Assembly (NCBI RefSeq): GCF_016518545.1
Contig: NZ_JACVTO010000010.1
Location: 142,083-206,082 of the forward strand
From: Pseudomonas sp. S30
GTDB taxonomy: Bacteria > Pseudomonadota > Gammaproteobacteria > Pseudomonadales > Pseudomonadaceae
Reading direction: 5' to 3'
DNA: 64,000 nucleotides
In this document: positions 1 through 8,738 of the stretch, piece after piece
Layout of the letters: the number at the start of each line of letters is the position of its first letter
How positions within the stretch are numbered: position 1 is the first letter of the stretch
The notes under the pieces: generated by a model
Seen by the model: only the letters and a program-made list of their open reading frames with translations
What the model was told of the DNA's origin: nothing
Database searches by the model: none
Position numbers and translations under genes: made by a program

Positions 1-451
1 CGCTGTCGTTGGGGCCGCCCAGCGCGAATACTTCGATGCAGGCCTGCTTGGTGGCCATGTCGGTGAGGTCGAAGCCCTCGCTGCGGGCGATGTCGGCCAC
101 CGCGCGCATCATCAAGGTGGTGGATACAGGCAGCTCGACGAACAGCGCAGGCGCGCCGAAAGCGCCGCCCAGGGCACCGCTGGCGGCGGCGTAGAAGGTA
201 TGCAGTCGCGTCGAGGCCGCCGTTTTCGGCCGGTTGTCCAGGCTCCACAGCGCCGCTTCGGCCGAGGTGTGCAAGGCGGCCTTGACCGCGCCGTTGATGC
301 GCTTGGCCAGCGGCCCTGGCAGGACTTTCACGGCGCCCTCCAGGGGAGAGCCGACCAGTGCGGACAGTTTCGCGGTGAGCGAGGGCGATTCGAGCAGCGC
401 GACGGCGCGCTTGAGGTCGTTGTAGTCGTCGGGATGGTCTTGGATGGCCAA
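1..451 (-). CDS. EcsC-like protein, C-terminus cut by window edge
   Basis: This minus-strand reading frame runs off the left edge, so only the first 150 codons are present. It opens with a TTG codon preceded by GGAG six bases upstream; I see no in-frame ATG with a comparable ribosome site. The visible part begins AIQDHPDDYNDLKRAV and continues with a glycine/alanine-rich segment (GALGGAFGAPALFVELPVSTTLMMR). Both resemble the EcsC family, poorly understood membrane-associated proteins named after a Bacillus ABC-transporter operon gene. It is transcribed away from the rest of the window and shares a 199-bp region with the next gene. The family call is from remembered sequence style; the function in Pseudomonas is unknown. 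Confidence 0.7.
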   Translation of the reverse strand, partial: MAIQDHPDDYNDLKRAVALLESPSLTAKLSALVGSPLEGAVKVLPGPLAKRINGAVKAALHTSAEAALWSLDNRPKTAASTRLHTFYAAASGALGGAFGAPALFVELPVSTTLMMRAVADIARSEGFDLTDMATKQACIEVFALGGPNDS

Positions 452-650
452 GGCAGTCTCCAGGGCAGGCAGGGCAGGGCAACAGAGTGTCGAACATCCG
501 ACCATCGGCCGCGAAGTTTTACGCCCGTGCGCTCGCCCAGGCCTGCGGCAAATTAAATTCGCGCCACGATGCCACTTTTTGCGCCCTTCGACACTCCTAG
601 CCGCACCGGGCCTCTTTTCGACATGGCCCGGGTTGTCAGAGGATCTATCG

Positions 651-1037
651 ATGGGCCTGTCGCCATCCGTGCAGCCATTGGGCTGCCGAGCCCCCGCTGG
701 AGGGGCCTGCACCACGCCGGTGGAAATGGGAACCACCACGCGAATGGCATTGGAACGCCTGCTCGACATCGCCCTGGGCACGGACGCCCAGGCCCGCCGC
801 GCCAGTGATTTCCTGCTGGCCTGGTGGGATCCGGACCTGCACGGAGGCTTCGCCCTCAGCGACCTGTGGTCGATGGACGACGACACGGCGCGCGCCTGCG
901 TGCTGGTTTTCGCCTGGGTCGCGGCCAACCGGGCCCACCCGCGACAGATCGGCTACGGACCGCAGTTCGAAGTGCTGTTCTGCGGCGTGGAAGAAGTCGG
1001 ATGGCTGAGCATGGAGGCCACACGTTCCCTGGCGTGA
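651..1037 (+). CDS. DUF7673-like small cytosolic protein
   Basis: A 128-residue protein. The start at 651 is chosen because GAGG lies about 8 bases upstream; a later ATG at 726 would still keep the conserved part. From about residue 30 it reads MALERLLDIALGTD, then a W-rich stretch (FLLAWWDPDLHGGF, DLWSMDDDTA) and a C-terminal YGPQFEVL motif. This layout matches the small Pseudomonas family now called DUF7673. No signal peptide or membrane segment is visible. It stands alone, upstream of the PvdS-type promoter of the MbtH operon. Function unknown. A 7-bp inverted repeat (606-612 with 625-631) lies in its leader. Confidence 0.65.
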   Translation: MGLSPSVQPLGCRAPAGGACTTPVEMGTTTRMALERLLDIALGTDAQARRASDFLLAWWDPDLHGGFALSDLWSMDDDTARACVLVFAWVAANRAHPRQIGYGPQFEVLFCGVEEVGWLSMEATRSLA

Positions 1038-1059
1038 ACCCGTCCGGTGAACGCTCGCG

Positions 1060-1083
1060 TAATTTTCCACCGCCTGCCTTCGT
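1060..1083 (+). promoter_or_regulatory. PvdS-type iron-starvation promoter
   Basis: TAATT at 1060-1064, exactly 16 bases, then CGT at 1081-1083 followed by TT. The known PvdS (ECF sigma) element is TAAAT-N16-CGT; only one base differs. It sits about 60 bp upstream of the MbtH start, so transcription would begin near 1092. This fits the role of the two genes downstream in pyoverdine assembly. Confidence 0.7.
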
Positions 1084-1145
1084 TTCCCTGAGAGCTGCCC
1101 TGCGTCCAACCGGACCGGGCCACCATCATCCCAAGGAGACAGGCA

Positions 1146-1367
1146 ATGACTTCCGTATTCGACCGCGACGACATCGAGTTCCAGGTTGTGATCAACCATG
1201 AGGAGCAGTATTCGATCTGGCCGGACTACAAGGCGATTCCCAATGGCTGGCGTGCGGTCGGCAAGAGCGGCCTGAAGAAGGACTGCCTGGCCTACATCGA
1301 CGAGGTGTGGACCGACATGCGCCCGTTGAGCCTGCGCCAGAAGATGGCCGAAGCCGCGGCGCAGTAA
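1146..1367 (+). CDS. MbtH-like protein (NRPS adenylation partner)
   Basis: A 73-residue protein with the hallmark MbtH layout: [20 protein letters not shown] in the middle, then [14 protein letters not shown] near the end. MbtH proteins bind adenylation domains of non-ribosomal peptide synthetases and help them fold and work. AAGGAG lies 7 bases before the ATG. The thioesterase gene begins 3 bases after the stop, so the two form an operon, as do PA2412/PA2411 next to the pyoverdine genes of P. aeruginosa. The upstream PvdS-type promoter indicates induction under iron starvation through Fur and PvdS. No synthetase gene lies in this window, so the partner enzyme is encoded elsewhere or to the left. 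Confidence 0.93.
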   Translation: MTSVFDRDDIEFQVVINHEEQYSIWPDYKAIPNGWRAVGKSGLKKDCLAYIDEVWTDMRPLSLRQKMAEAAAQ

Positions 1368-1370
1368 GCG

Positions 1371-2090
1371 GTGGCTGCACTCAACCTGCTGTGCCTGCCT
1401 TATTCGGGCGCCAGCGCCATGGTCTACAGCCGCTGGCGGCGCAAGCTTCCGGCCTGGCTGCAGGTACGCCCGGTGGAATTGCCCGGGCGCGGCGCACGCC
1501 TGGCCGAGCCCTTGCTCACCGACATGCAGGCCCTGTCCCGGCAATTGGCCAACGAGCAGCGGCTGACCGCCAATGCGCCCTATGCGCTGCTGGGTCACAG
1601 TATGGGGGCGCTGCTGGCCTTCGAACTGGCCCATGAGCTGCGGGCGCTGGGTTGTCCGCCGCCGGTCGCGCTGTTCGCCTGTGGCACCGCCGCGCCCACT
1701 CGCCGCGAGGCCTACGATGGACCGCACTGGCGCGAACCGCGCAGCGACGCCGAGTTGATCGACGAACTGCGCGAATTGCAGGGCACGCCCGAGGACGTGC
1801 TGGCCAACGAAGAGCTGATGAGCCTGACCCTGCCGGTACTACGCGCCGATTTTCTGTTGTGCGGCCGCTATGTCTATCGGCAGCGTGCGCCCTTGCAGTG
1901 CCCGTTGCATGTGCTCGGCGGGGTGGAGGATCGCGCCACCGATGAGCAGTTGCTGGCCTGGCAGGGCGAAAGCCTGGGCGGCTTCTCCATCGAGCGCTTC
2001 CCGGGTGGGCATTTCTTCATCCATGAGCATGAGGATCGGGTACTGGCGGTGCTCACGGCTGCGCTGCAGCCGCATCGGCTGACGGCATGA
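1371..2090 (+). CDS. Type II thioesterase, pyoverdine-associated
   Basis: A 239-residue alpha/beta hydrolase of the type II (editing) thioesterase family, which removes wrongly primed or stalled groups from carrier domains of peptide synthetases. Visible signatures are PYSGAS near the N-terminus, the nucleophile motif GHSMGALLAFELA, an acidic residue in GGVEDRATDEQ and the catalytic histidine in PGGHFF. The GTG start, 3 bases after the MbtH stop, gives the family's normal N-terminus (LNLLCLPYSGAS); its ribosome site is weak, so translation is probably coupled to the gene upstream. It matches the PA2411 type more than a stand-alone pvdG by neighbourhood, but the sequence alone does not separate the two. 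Confidence 0.88.
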   Translation: MAALNLLCLPYSGASAMVYSRWRRKLPAWLQVRPVELPGRGARLAEPLLTDMQALSRQLANEQRLTANAPYALLGHSMGALLAFELAHELRALGCPPPVALFACGTAAPTRREAYDGPHWREPRSDAELIDELRELQGTPEDVLANEELMSLTLPVLRADFLLCGRYVYRQRAPLQCPLHVLGGVEDRATDEQLLAWQGESLGGFSIERFPGGHFFIHEHEDRVLAVLTAALQPHRLTA

Positions 2091-2150
2091 TTGACGTGGC
2101 CGTTGTCCTGCGGGAGGCTGAGCGCTTTCCCAAGGACAAGGGCCGTCCCC

Positions 2151-2702
2151 ATGCTGATCGATCCCCAACAGGCCACGCTGCTCGTGGTCGATATCCAGGA
2201 ACGCCTGATCGGCGCCATGAGCGATCCGCGCGGCACCCGTGAGCGTGCGCGCTGGCTGCTGGCCGCCAGTGCCGAACTGGCCCTGCCGACGGTGATCTCC
2301 GAGCAGTACCCCAAGGGCCTGGGGCCGACCCTGGCCGAGCTCAGGGCCGTGGCTCCCGAAGCCCAGGTGGTGGAAAAGCTGCATTTCTCCTGCGTGGCGG
2401 CCGATTGCCTGCCGGCCAGCCTGCTGGCCCGCGAGCAGGTGATCGTGTGCGGCATGGAAACCCACGTCTGTGTGTTGCAGACCGTGCTGGGGCTGCTCGG
2501 GCTCGGCAAGCAAGTGTTCGTGGTCGAGGATGTCTGCGACAGCCGCTCGCCGGCCAGCAAGGCGGCTGGCCTGGCACGCATGCGCGACGCCGGGGCGCAG
2601 ATCGTCAATGGCGAGATGGTGCTGTTCGAACTGCTGGGCAGCGCCAGCCATCCGGCCTTCCGTCACATCAGCAAGACGTTCCTGGTAGGGGAGCGCTCCT
2701 GA
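2151..2702 (+). CDS. Isochorismatase-fold hydrolase (YcaC-like)
   Basis: A 183-residue cysteine hydrolase. The triad of this fold is visible: Asp14 (LVVDIQERL), Lys76 (VVEKLHFS) and Cys107 (GMETHVC). The cis-peptide region fits VCGMETH. Family members act on isochorismate, nicotinamide or related amides; this small single-domain type usually has no firmly assigned substrate, so despite the nearby pyoverdine genes I do not assign a siderophore role. The start at 2151 is used because the residues before it, in the same frame, look non-coding and AAGGAC lies upstream. Its stop overlaps the proposed start of the lipoprotein gene. Confidence 0.82.
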   Translation: MLIDPQQATLLVVDIQERLIGAMSDPRGTRERARWLLAASAELALPTVISEQYPKGLGPTLAELRAVAPEAQVVEKLHFSCVAADCLPASLLAREQVIVCGMETHVCVLQTVLGLLGLGKQVFVVEDVCDSRSPASKAAGLARMRDAGAQIVNGEMVLFELLGSASHPAFRHISKTFLVGERS

Positions 2703-3778
2703 ACCGCGCGCTGCTGGCCGGCGGCGCGCTGCTGGCACTGCTCCAGGGCTGCGCCGGCCATCGCCAGCAGGCGCCAGCCGCCGACCCGGCACAGGTGCGC
2801 AGCGAGCTGCTGCGTCTGCTGCCGTCCAGCCTCGCCGATCGCCAGGGCTGGGCCGAAGACATCCAGGTGGCCTTCACGGTCCAGGGCCTGGAGCCTTCGC
2901 GCAGCAACCTCTGCGCGGTGCTGGCGGTGACCGAGCAGGAGTCGACCTTCAGTGCCGACCCGCAGGTGCCCGGCCTGGGCCGTATCGCCCGCGAGGAAAT
3001 CGACCGCCGCGCCGCGCGTGCGCACATCCCCCGCTTGCTGGTCGATGGCGCACTCGCAACCCGCTCGGCCAATGGCAAGACCTATCAGCAGCGGTTGCTA
3101 GCGGTGCGCAGCGAGGGGCAGCTGAGCGCACTGTTCGACGATTTTCTGGCCGGCCTGCCGCTGGGCCAGGCGCTGCTCGGTGGGTTCAACCCGGTGCGCA
3201 CCGGTGGGCCGATGCAGGTCAGCGTCGATTTCGCCCAGCGGCATGCGCAGCAGTACCCCTACAACCCTGCTGGCAGCCTGCGTCAGGAGGTGTTCACCCG
3301 TCGCGGCGGCCTGTACTTCGGCATCGCCCACCTGCTGGGCTACCCCACCCATTACGACCAGCCGCTGTACCGCTTCGCCGACTACAACGCCGGTTGGTAC
3401 GCCAGCCGCAACGCCGCGTTCCAAGCCGCATTGAGCCTGGCCACCGGTGCGTCCCTGGCGCTCGATGGCGACCTGATCGCTCCTGGTGCCTTGCTGCCCG
3501 GCACCACCGAGCGGGCGGCGCGCAGCCTTGGGGTGAAGCTGGGCCTGCGCAATCCGCAGATTCGCAGCCAGTTGGCCGAGGAAAACAGCCTGGACTTCGA
3601 AGACAGCGCGCTGTACCGCGGGGTATTCGCCCTGGCCGAGGCCAAAGCCGGCAAGCCGCTGCCACGTGCGGTGCTGCCCGGCATCGTGCTGCACAGCCCG
3701 AAGATCACCCGTACCCTGACCACCGCCTGGTTCGCCGAGCGGGTCGACGGCCGCTATCAGCGCTGCATGCAACGTTGA
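2699..3778 (+). CDS. DUF1615 outer-membrane-type lipoprotein
   Basis: About 359 residues with a lipoprotein signal (LLAGGALLALLQGC, lipobox LLQGC) followed by a DUF1615-like body. Conserved pieces include LAVTEQESTFSADP, GGFNPVRTGGPMQVSV, RRGGLYFGIAHLLGY and YRFADYNAGWYASRNAAFQ. No ATG, GTG or TTG lies at a suitable place. The best start is CTG at 2699, whose last two bases overlap the TGA of the upstream gene and which has AGGGGAG about 6 bases ahead; this would be a rare start relying on translational coupling. The family is periplasmic and unstudied, with a weak look of muramidase-type folds (E in TEQEST), which is inference. Confidence 0.75.
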   Translation: MNRALLAGGALLALLQGCAGHRQQAPAADPAQVRSELLRLLPSSLADRQGWAEDIQVAFTVQGLEPSRSNLCAVLAVTEQESTFSADPQVPGLGRIAREEIDRRAARAHIPRLLVDGALATRSANGKTYQQRLLAVRSEGQLSALFDDFLAGLPLGQALLGGFNPVRTGGPMQVSVDFAQRHAQQYPYNPAGSLRQEVFTRRGGLYFGIAHLLGYPTHYDQPLYRFADYNAGWYASRNAAFQAALSLATGASLALDGDLIAPGALLPGTTERAARSLGVKLGLRNPQIRSQLAEENSLDFEDSALYRGVFALAEAKAGKPLPRAVLPGIVLHSPKITRTLTTAWFAERVDGRYQRCMQR

Positions 3779-3800
3779 AGGCGTGCGTGCCCGGCCGCGC

Positions 3801-5315
3801 TCAGCCGGTGCGTCGGGTGCGCAGCAGCAGGGAGGCGAGGGCGCAGGCGCTCAGCGCCAGGCAGGCGAGGAAGAAGGCGTCGCTGTAGGCCATCAGGTAG
3901 GCTTCGCGGCGCACCGTGGCGGCCAGCGTATCGAGCATCTGCTGAGAATGTTCCAGCCAGGTCGGTATGGCCTGGCCGATCCGCTCCTGCACGCCCGCAC
4001 TGAACGGCGTCACCTGCTCATGGATGCGCGCGCTGTGCACCCGCTCGCGGATCGCGACGATCTGCGTCAGCACTGCGGTGCCGATGGCGCCACCGAGATT
4101 GCGCAGCATCGAGAATACCGCCGAGGCCGAGCCGGCTTCACGCTTGTCCAGGCCGGCCACCGCCAGCACCGATAGCGCGACCATGATGAAGGGCTGGCCG
4201 ATGCCACGCACCACCGTGGAGGGGATGATCACGTTGTCGGCGCTGTCGGCGCTCAGGCTGGCGCCCAGCCAGCAGCCCAGGGCCATGATCAGAAATCCGC
4301 TGGCGACCATGAACTTGGCGCTGGTCCAGGCCATCAGCCGCGGCATCAGTGGTGCCAGCAGCAACTGCACCATGCCGTAGGCGATCAGTGCCACGCCCAC
4401 GTCGCGGGCGCTGAAGCCCTGCAACTGCGACAGGTAGTTGGGCACCAGGAACACCAGCCCGAACGTGGCAGCGCCAAAGATGAACATCGCCACGCTGGCC
4501 ACGCCGAAGTTGTAGTGCCCCAGCAGGCGCAGGTTGATGAACGCGCGCCTGCCGAACAACTGGGTGTGCACGAACACCGCCAGCGCGACAGCGGCGACCA
4601 GGCTCATGCCGGTGATGTAGGACGAGCCGAACCAATCCAGGCGTCCGCCTTCCTCCAGCACGATCTGCAAGCCGCCCAGGCCCACCACCATCGCCGAAAT
4701 ACCCAGCCAGTCGCCTTTGCGCAGCAGTTCCAGGCGCAGAGGGCGCGCCGGGATCGACCAGGCGATGGCCGCCAGCAGCGCGATGCCCGGTATGAGTTGC
4801 AGGTAGAAGATCCAGCGCCACGAATACAGGTCCGTCAGCCAGCCGCCCAGCGAGGGTCCAGCGGCCTGGGCGACGCTGTTGGCCAGGCTGAACAATGCCA
4901 TGCCCATGGGCATGCGACTGGCCGGCAGCTCGGTGATGATCAGCTGGAACGACAAGGGGATGAGCACCGCACCGGCAGCGCCCTGGATCACCCGGATGAC
5001 GATCATGGTTTCCAGGTTGGGTGCCCAGGAGCAGGCCACCGAGGTCAGCAGGAAGATCGACGAGCCGGTCCACATCACCCTGCGCAGGGAAAACACCTCC
5101 ACCAGCCAGGCGGTGAGCGGGATCATCACGATCTCGGCCACCAGGTAGGCCGTGGAAATCCACGAGCCTTCCTCGAAGCTGGCCCCCAGCGAACCGCGGA
5201 TTTCCGGCAGGGCGGCGCTGGTGACATGCACGTTCATACCCGCCATGAAACAGCCGAGCAGCCCGCCGAGCACCGCGACCCAGGCTCGCGGCGAAACGCG
5301 CTGCTCAGCGTCCAT
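3801..5315 (-). CDS. EmrB-type DHA2 drug:H+ antiporter
   Basis: A 504-residue membrane protein of the DHA2 branch of the major facilitator superfamily, with about 14 hydrophobic segments. It carries the EmrB-style N-terminal sequence (MNVHVTSAALPEIRGSLG, SWISTAYLVAEIVMIPLTAW) and the antiporter motif region AGPSLGGWL. It would pump amphipathic drugs out of the cytoplasm through the adaptor and outer-membrane channel encoded just upstream. Its start overlaps the end of the emrA-like gene by 11 bp. The three genes form one operon reading leftwards. Substrate cannot be told from sequence. Confidence 0.9.
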   Translation of the reverse strand: MDAEQRVSPRAWVAVLGGLLGCFMAGMNVHVTSAALPEIRGSLGASFEEGSWISTAYLVAEIVMIPLTAWLVEVFSLRRVMWTGSSIFLLTSVACSWAPNLETMIVIRVIQGAAGAVLIPLSFQLIITELPASRMPMGMALFSLANSVAQAAGPSLGGWLTDLYSWRWIFYLQLIPGIALLAAIAWSIPARPLRLELLRKGDWLGISAMVVGLGGLQIVLEEGGRLDWFGSSYITGMSLVAAVALAVFVHTQLFGRRAFINLRLLGHYNFGVASVAMFIFGAATFGLVFLVPNYLSQLQGFSARDVGVALIAYGMVQLLLAPLMPRLMAWTSAKFMVASGFLIMALGCWLGASLSADSADNVIIPSTVVRGIGQPFIMVALSVLAVAGLDKREAGSASAVFSMLRNLGGAIGTAVLTQIVAIRERVHSARIHEQVTPFSAGVQERIGQAIPTWLEHSQQMLDTLAATVRREAYLMAYSDAFFLACLALSACALASLLLRTRRTG

Positions 5316-6444
5316 CGGCAGGCTCCGCCCGGGTGTCCACCGTGGTCACAACCGACATGCCCGGCAGCAGCCTGGCACGCTCGGTCGGTTCATCGAGCAG
5401 TATGCGCACCGGGAACCGCTGGACGATCTTGGTGAAATTGCCGGTGGCGTTGTCCGAAGGCAGCAGGGCGAAGACGTTGCCCGAGGCCGGCGAAAAACTG
5501 GCGATGCGGCCGTGCAGGTGGACATCGGCGAAACTGTCGACACGGATGTCCACCGGCTGGCCGGCACGCATGTGGGTCAACTGGGTTTCCTTGTAGTTGG
5601 CCACTACGTAAGCCTGCTGCACCGGCACCACGGCCAGCAGCGGCTGGCCGGGTACCACGTACTGACCGGCGCGCACGCGGCGCTGACCGACCACGCCCGC
5701 CAGGGGTGCGCGAATCACCGTATCCTGCTCGTCCTGCTCGGCCAGGGCCTGCCGGGCGCGCGCCTGCGCCAGGGCCGCCTGCTGCTGTTCGAGGGTAGCG
5801 TCTACCTCGGCCGCGCGGGCCTGGGCCATCGCCAGTGCCGCGCGGGCTTCGCGGCAGGCCGCTTCGGCGCCGCGCAACTGGGCGGTCGCTTGCGCGGCGC
5901 CGGCGCTGGCGCTTTCCAGGCGCTGGGCCGTGGCGGCCTGGTCGCGTACCAGGCCGCGATAGCGCTGCAGGTCCAGCTCGCTGCGGCGCTGCTCGGCGGC
6001 GGCGCCCTGGCGGGCGGCTTCGGCCCTGACGATGGCTTCGCGGCGCTGGCCGATACGTTCTGCGGCCATGCGTTGCCGCGCCTGGGCCACGTGCAGCGCG
6101 GCCTGGGCCTGGTCGACGCCGGCACGGGCCTGGGCAAGGCGGGCCTGGTAGTCTTCCGAGCGCAGGCGCAACAGCACCTCGCCCGCCCGCACCGGCTGGT
6201 CGTCCTGTACCGCGACCTCGGCGACGTAGCCGGCCACCCGTGGGCTCAGGGCCACCCAGTCGGCGCGCACGTAGGCGTCATCGGTGGTCTCCAGGAAGCG
6301 TCCCGTGCTCCACCAGTGGCCGGCGAACGCCAGGGCGGCGAGGGCGCCGACAGCAGCGCCGCCGGCCCCCAGCAGGCGCCGCCGGGTCGGACGTGCGGGG
6401 GTGACGGCGGCGAGGTTGTCGCCGGGTTCGGTGGCGCTGTTCAT
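5305..6444 (-). CDS. EmrA-type periplasmic adaptor (HlyD family)
   Basis: A 379-residue membrane-fusion protein. One N-terminal membrane helix (about residues 25-45) follows an RRRLL segment. Next come the beta-barrel/lipoyl half (TTDDAYVRADWVALSPRVAGYV), a long alanine/arginine-rich coiled-coil hairpin (about 100-230) and the second lipoyl half (IRAPLAGVVGQRRVRAGQYV). It links the EmrB-like pump to the outer-membrane factor. Its ATG overlaps the stop of the upstream channel gene by 4 bp (ATGA), and its own end overlaps the emrB-like gene, so expression of the three parts is coupled. Confidence 0.9.
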   Translation of the reverse strand: MNSATEPGDNLAAVTPARPTRRRLLGAGGAAVGALAALAFAGHWWSTGRFLETTDDAYVRADWVALSPRVAGYVAEVAVQDDQPVRAGEVLLRLRSEDYQARLAQARAGVDQAQAALHVAQARQRMAAERIGQRREAIVRAEAARQGAAAEQRRSELDLQRYRGLVRDQAATAQRLESASAGAAQATAQLRGAEAACREARAALAMAQARAAEVDATLEQQQAALAQARARQALAEQDEQDTVIRAPLAGVVGQRRVRAGQYVVPGQPLLAVVPVQQAYVVANYKETQLTHMRAGQPVDIRVDSFADVHLHGRIASFSPASGNVFALLPSDNATGNFTKIVQRFPVRILLDEPTERARLLPGMSVVTTVDTRAEPADGR

Positions 6445-7895
6445 GGTCGCTTTTCCGTGTCGGTATGGGTGGGTTGCCAGCGCCCGCCCAGGGCGCGGAA
6501 CAGGTTGACCTGGGCCTGGGCCACGCGGCCGCGCGCCAGCACTTGCTCTGCGCTCAGGGCAATCACCTCGCGTTCGCTGTCGAGCAAGGCCAGGCCGTCC
6601 AGGGCGCCAGCGCGGTAACTGCCGTCGGCCAGTGCATAGGCGCGCTGGCTGTGCTCGCGGGCTGCGTCCAGGGCGTGCAGGTGGCGCCGCTCGCCATCGT
6701 AGCGGGCCAGTGCCTGGCGCACGTCTTTCAGCGCCGCCAGGGCCACGCTGCGGTAGTGCGCGAGCTGGCCGTCGGCCAGGGCCTGCGCCTTGCCTACGCG
6801 GGCGCGGTTGGCCTTCAAGTTAGGGAACTGCCAACTGATCAGCGGCCCGATGGCGAAGGTCATGGCGCGGCTGCTGCCCAGGCGTTCGAGTCGTTGATCG
6901 GCCGCGGTGAACGAGGCGCCGAAGCTGACTTTGGGGTAGAGGTCGGCACGGGCGATGTCGATCTGCAAAGTGGCGGCGCGCAATTCACGTTCGGCCTGTC
7001 GCACCTCAGGGCGCCGCTGCAGCAGATGCCAGCCATCGCCAACGGGCAACGGCGCGCTCAGCCTGGGGATCTGCTGGCAGTCCAGCGGTTGGCCAGCGCC
7101 GGCCTCACCGCTGAGCAACCGCAGCTCGAGGCCGGCGATTTGCTGCCTGGCTTCGAGCATCGGCAGGCGCGCGCGCACCTGCTCGCGCAGGCCAAGCAGG
7201 CGCTCGGTGTCCAGGGCGGTGGCAACGCCGGCCTGTTGCTGGCGTTGCGCCAGGCTCAGGCTGTGCGCCAGGCTGTCGAGCGAGCGACGGGTCTCGACCA
7301 GGCTGGTGCTGGCCACGCAGTGGTCGAGATAGGCACGGGTGGTCTGGCTGGCCACCTCGAGGCGAACCTTCTGCAGGGCCGATTCCCCGGCCTGGGCCTG
7401 GCTGCGCGCGCGCTCGATGGCAGCGCTGAGTTGCCCCCACAGGTCCACCTGGTAGGCCAGCTCGATCCCCGGGCTGATCTGCCACTGGGCGGGCGCGTGG
7501 CGGTCAAGGGCTTCGGCCAGGGTCTGGTCGTCGCTACGCTTGCCATAGGTGGCGGCCACGCTGGATTCGGTCGATGGCCAGCGCTGCGCATCGACCTCGC
7601 CGATGCCTGCGAGCAGGGCCTGCACGTTCGCTTCGGCCTCGGCGAGGGTCTGGTTGTGGGCCAGGGCCTGCTCGACCCGGCGCTCGAGCTCGGGGTCGTC
7701 GAATAGAACCCACCAGCGCTCGGGCAACGGCGCGCGGTCCACGCCGGCCGGCAGGGTGTCCAGCGGGTCGTCCGCCAGCGCGGCCAACGCCGCTGGGGTA
7801 GGGGCCGGTTGCCCGGCGCAGGCCGTGAGCAGGGCGAACAAGGCCGGGGCCAGGCCAAGGCGGGCAGGGTGGACGGGGGCGAAGGTCGGGGGCAT
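6441..7895 (-). CDS. Outer-membrane efflux lipoprotein (OprM/NodT family)
   Basis: A 484-residue TolC-type channel. It starts with a lipoprotein signal (ALFALLTAC, lipobox LTAC). Two repeats of the outer-membrane factor domain follow, with typical pieces WWVLFDDPELERRVEQALAHN, VAYQVDLWGQL-like wording (ELAYQVDLWG) and LQRRPEVRQAERELRAATLQIDIARADLYP. It completes the tripartite pump. ATG at 7895 is preferred; a GTG codon directly ahead of it is possible. It is the first gene of the operon. The roughly 100 bp upstream, up to the AraC gene end, should contain the promoter, but I see no convincing -35/-10 pair there. Confidence 0.9.
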   Translation of the reverse strand: MPPTFAPVHPARLGLAPALFALLTACAGQPAPTPAALAALADDPLDTLPAGVDRAPLPERWWVLFDDPELERRVEQALAHNQTLAEAEANVQALLAGIGEVDAQRWPSTESSVAATYGKRSDDQTLAEALDRHAPAQWQISPGIELAYQVDLWGQLSAAIERARSQAQAGESALQKVRLEVASQTTRAYLDHCVASTSLVETRRSLDSLAHSLSLAQRQQQAGVATALDTERLLGLREQVRARLPMLEARQQIAGLELRLLSGEAGAGQPLDCQQIPRLSAPLPVGDGWHLLQRRPEVRQAERELRAATLQIDIARADLYPKVSFGASFTAADQRLERLGSSRAMTFAIGPLISWQFPNLKANRARVGKAQALADGQLAHYRSVALAALKDVRQALARYDGERRHLHALDAAREHSQRAYALADGSYRAGALDGLALLDSEREVIALSAEQVLARGRVAQAQVNLFRALGGRWQPTHTDTEKRP

Positions 7896-8000
7896 CACTC
7901 AGGTCACTCGACAAGGAATGATGCCAGCTTATCCAGCGGGCCCCGGCGTGGCTGTCGCAGGTGGGACAACCGCGCGCGTGGAGCGGACCAGCTGCCGGGC

Positions 8001-8726
8001 TCAGCAGGGCTCGGACGGTGAGTGGCTCGCCAGACCCAGCAGCCATTGGCTGGGGGCGTGGCCAAGGATGCGCTTGAACATGGCAGTGAAGGCACTGGCG
8101 CTCTGATAGCCGTGCTCAAGGGCCACGGCAAGCACTGGGCGGCCGGCGGCCAGGTGCGGCTGGCTGAGCATCACCCGCGCCCTGGCGCGCCATTCGCCGT
8201 AAGACATGCCCAGCTCGCGCTGGAACAACCGCGCCACGTTGCGCGCGCTCATGTTCAGCTGTTCGCCGCAGGCCTGCAGGCTGAGGTCCTGGGAGGGGTC
8301 GTCGAGAAAACGCTCGCACCAGGCCTGCAACCTGCGATGCCGTGGCATCGCCACGAAGCCGTCGATACGCCGCGCGGTACCCAGTTCATGGCGGATCAGG
8401 GCACGGGCGTGTTCGCCTTCATGCAGGCCCAGCATGCTGGAGGCGGCGAGGATCAGTTCGCGCAGCAGGCCGGACACCACCAGCAGTTGACAGCGCTCGG
8501 CCTGGCGCGCCAGCAGCAGCGTTCGCAGGCACACGGCCCCATGCAGGTGCAGGGCATGGCTGACGCCCGACGGTACCCATAGCGCGTGGCCTGCGGGCAC
8601 CACCCAGTCGCCGCGCTCGGTGCTTACGCGTATCACGCCATCGGCGGCGTACAGCAGTTGATCCTCGGTATGGCAGTGGCTGGCGATGTGTTCGCCTGCT
8701 CTGCAATCCATCTCCAGTGCGTGCAT
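8001..8726 (-). CDS. AraC-family regulator with cupin sensor domain
   Basis: A 241-residue regulator. The N-terminal half is a cupin (HCHTEDQLLYAADG and HALWVPSGVSHALHL). The C-terminal half carries two helix-turn-helix units (LSLQACGEQLNMSARNVARLF and VLAVALEHGYQSASAFTAMFKRI). The start at 8726 is chosen over an upstream in-frame codon because AGGAG lies 8 bases ahead. The layout is that of NimR (YeaM)-like regulators, which control an adjacent exporter; here an exporter gene lies directly upstream on the same strand. A perfect palindrome lies 12 to 32 bases ahead of the ATG, so autoregulation is plausible. Confidence 0.88.
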   Translation of the reverse strand: MHALEMDCRAGEHIASHCHTEDQLLYAADGVIRVSTERGDWVVPAGHALWVPSGVSHALHLHGAVCLRTLLLARQAERCQLLVVSGLLRELILAASSMLGLHEGEHARALIRHELGTARRIDGFVAMPRHRRLQAWCERFLDDPSQDLSLQACGEQLNMSARNVARLFQRELGMSYGEWRARARVMLSQPHLAAGRPVLAVALEHGYQSASAFTAMFKRILGHAPSQWLLGLASHSPSEPC

Positions 8727-8738
8727 GCTCAGCGCTCC

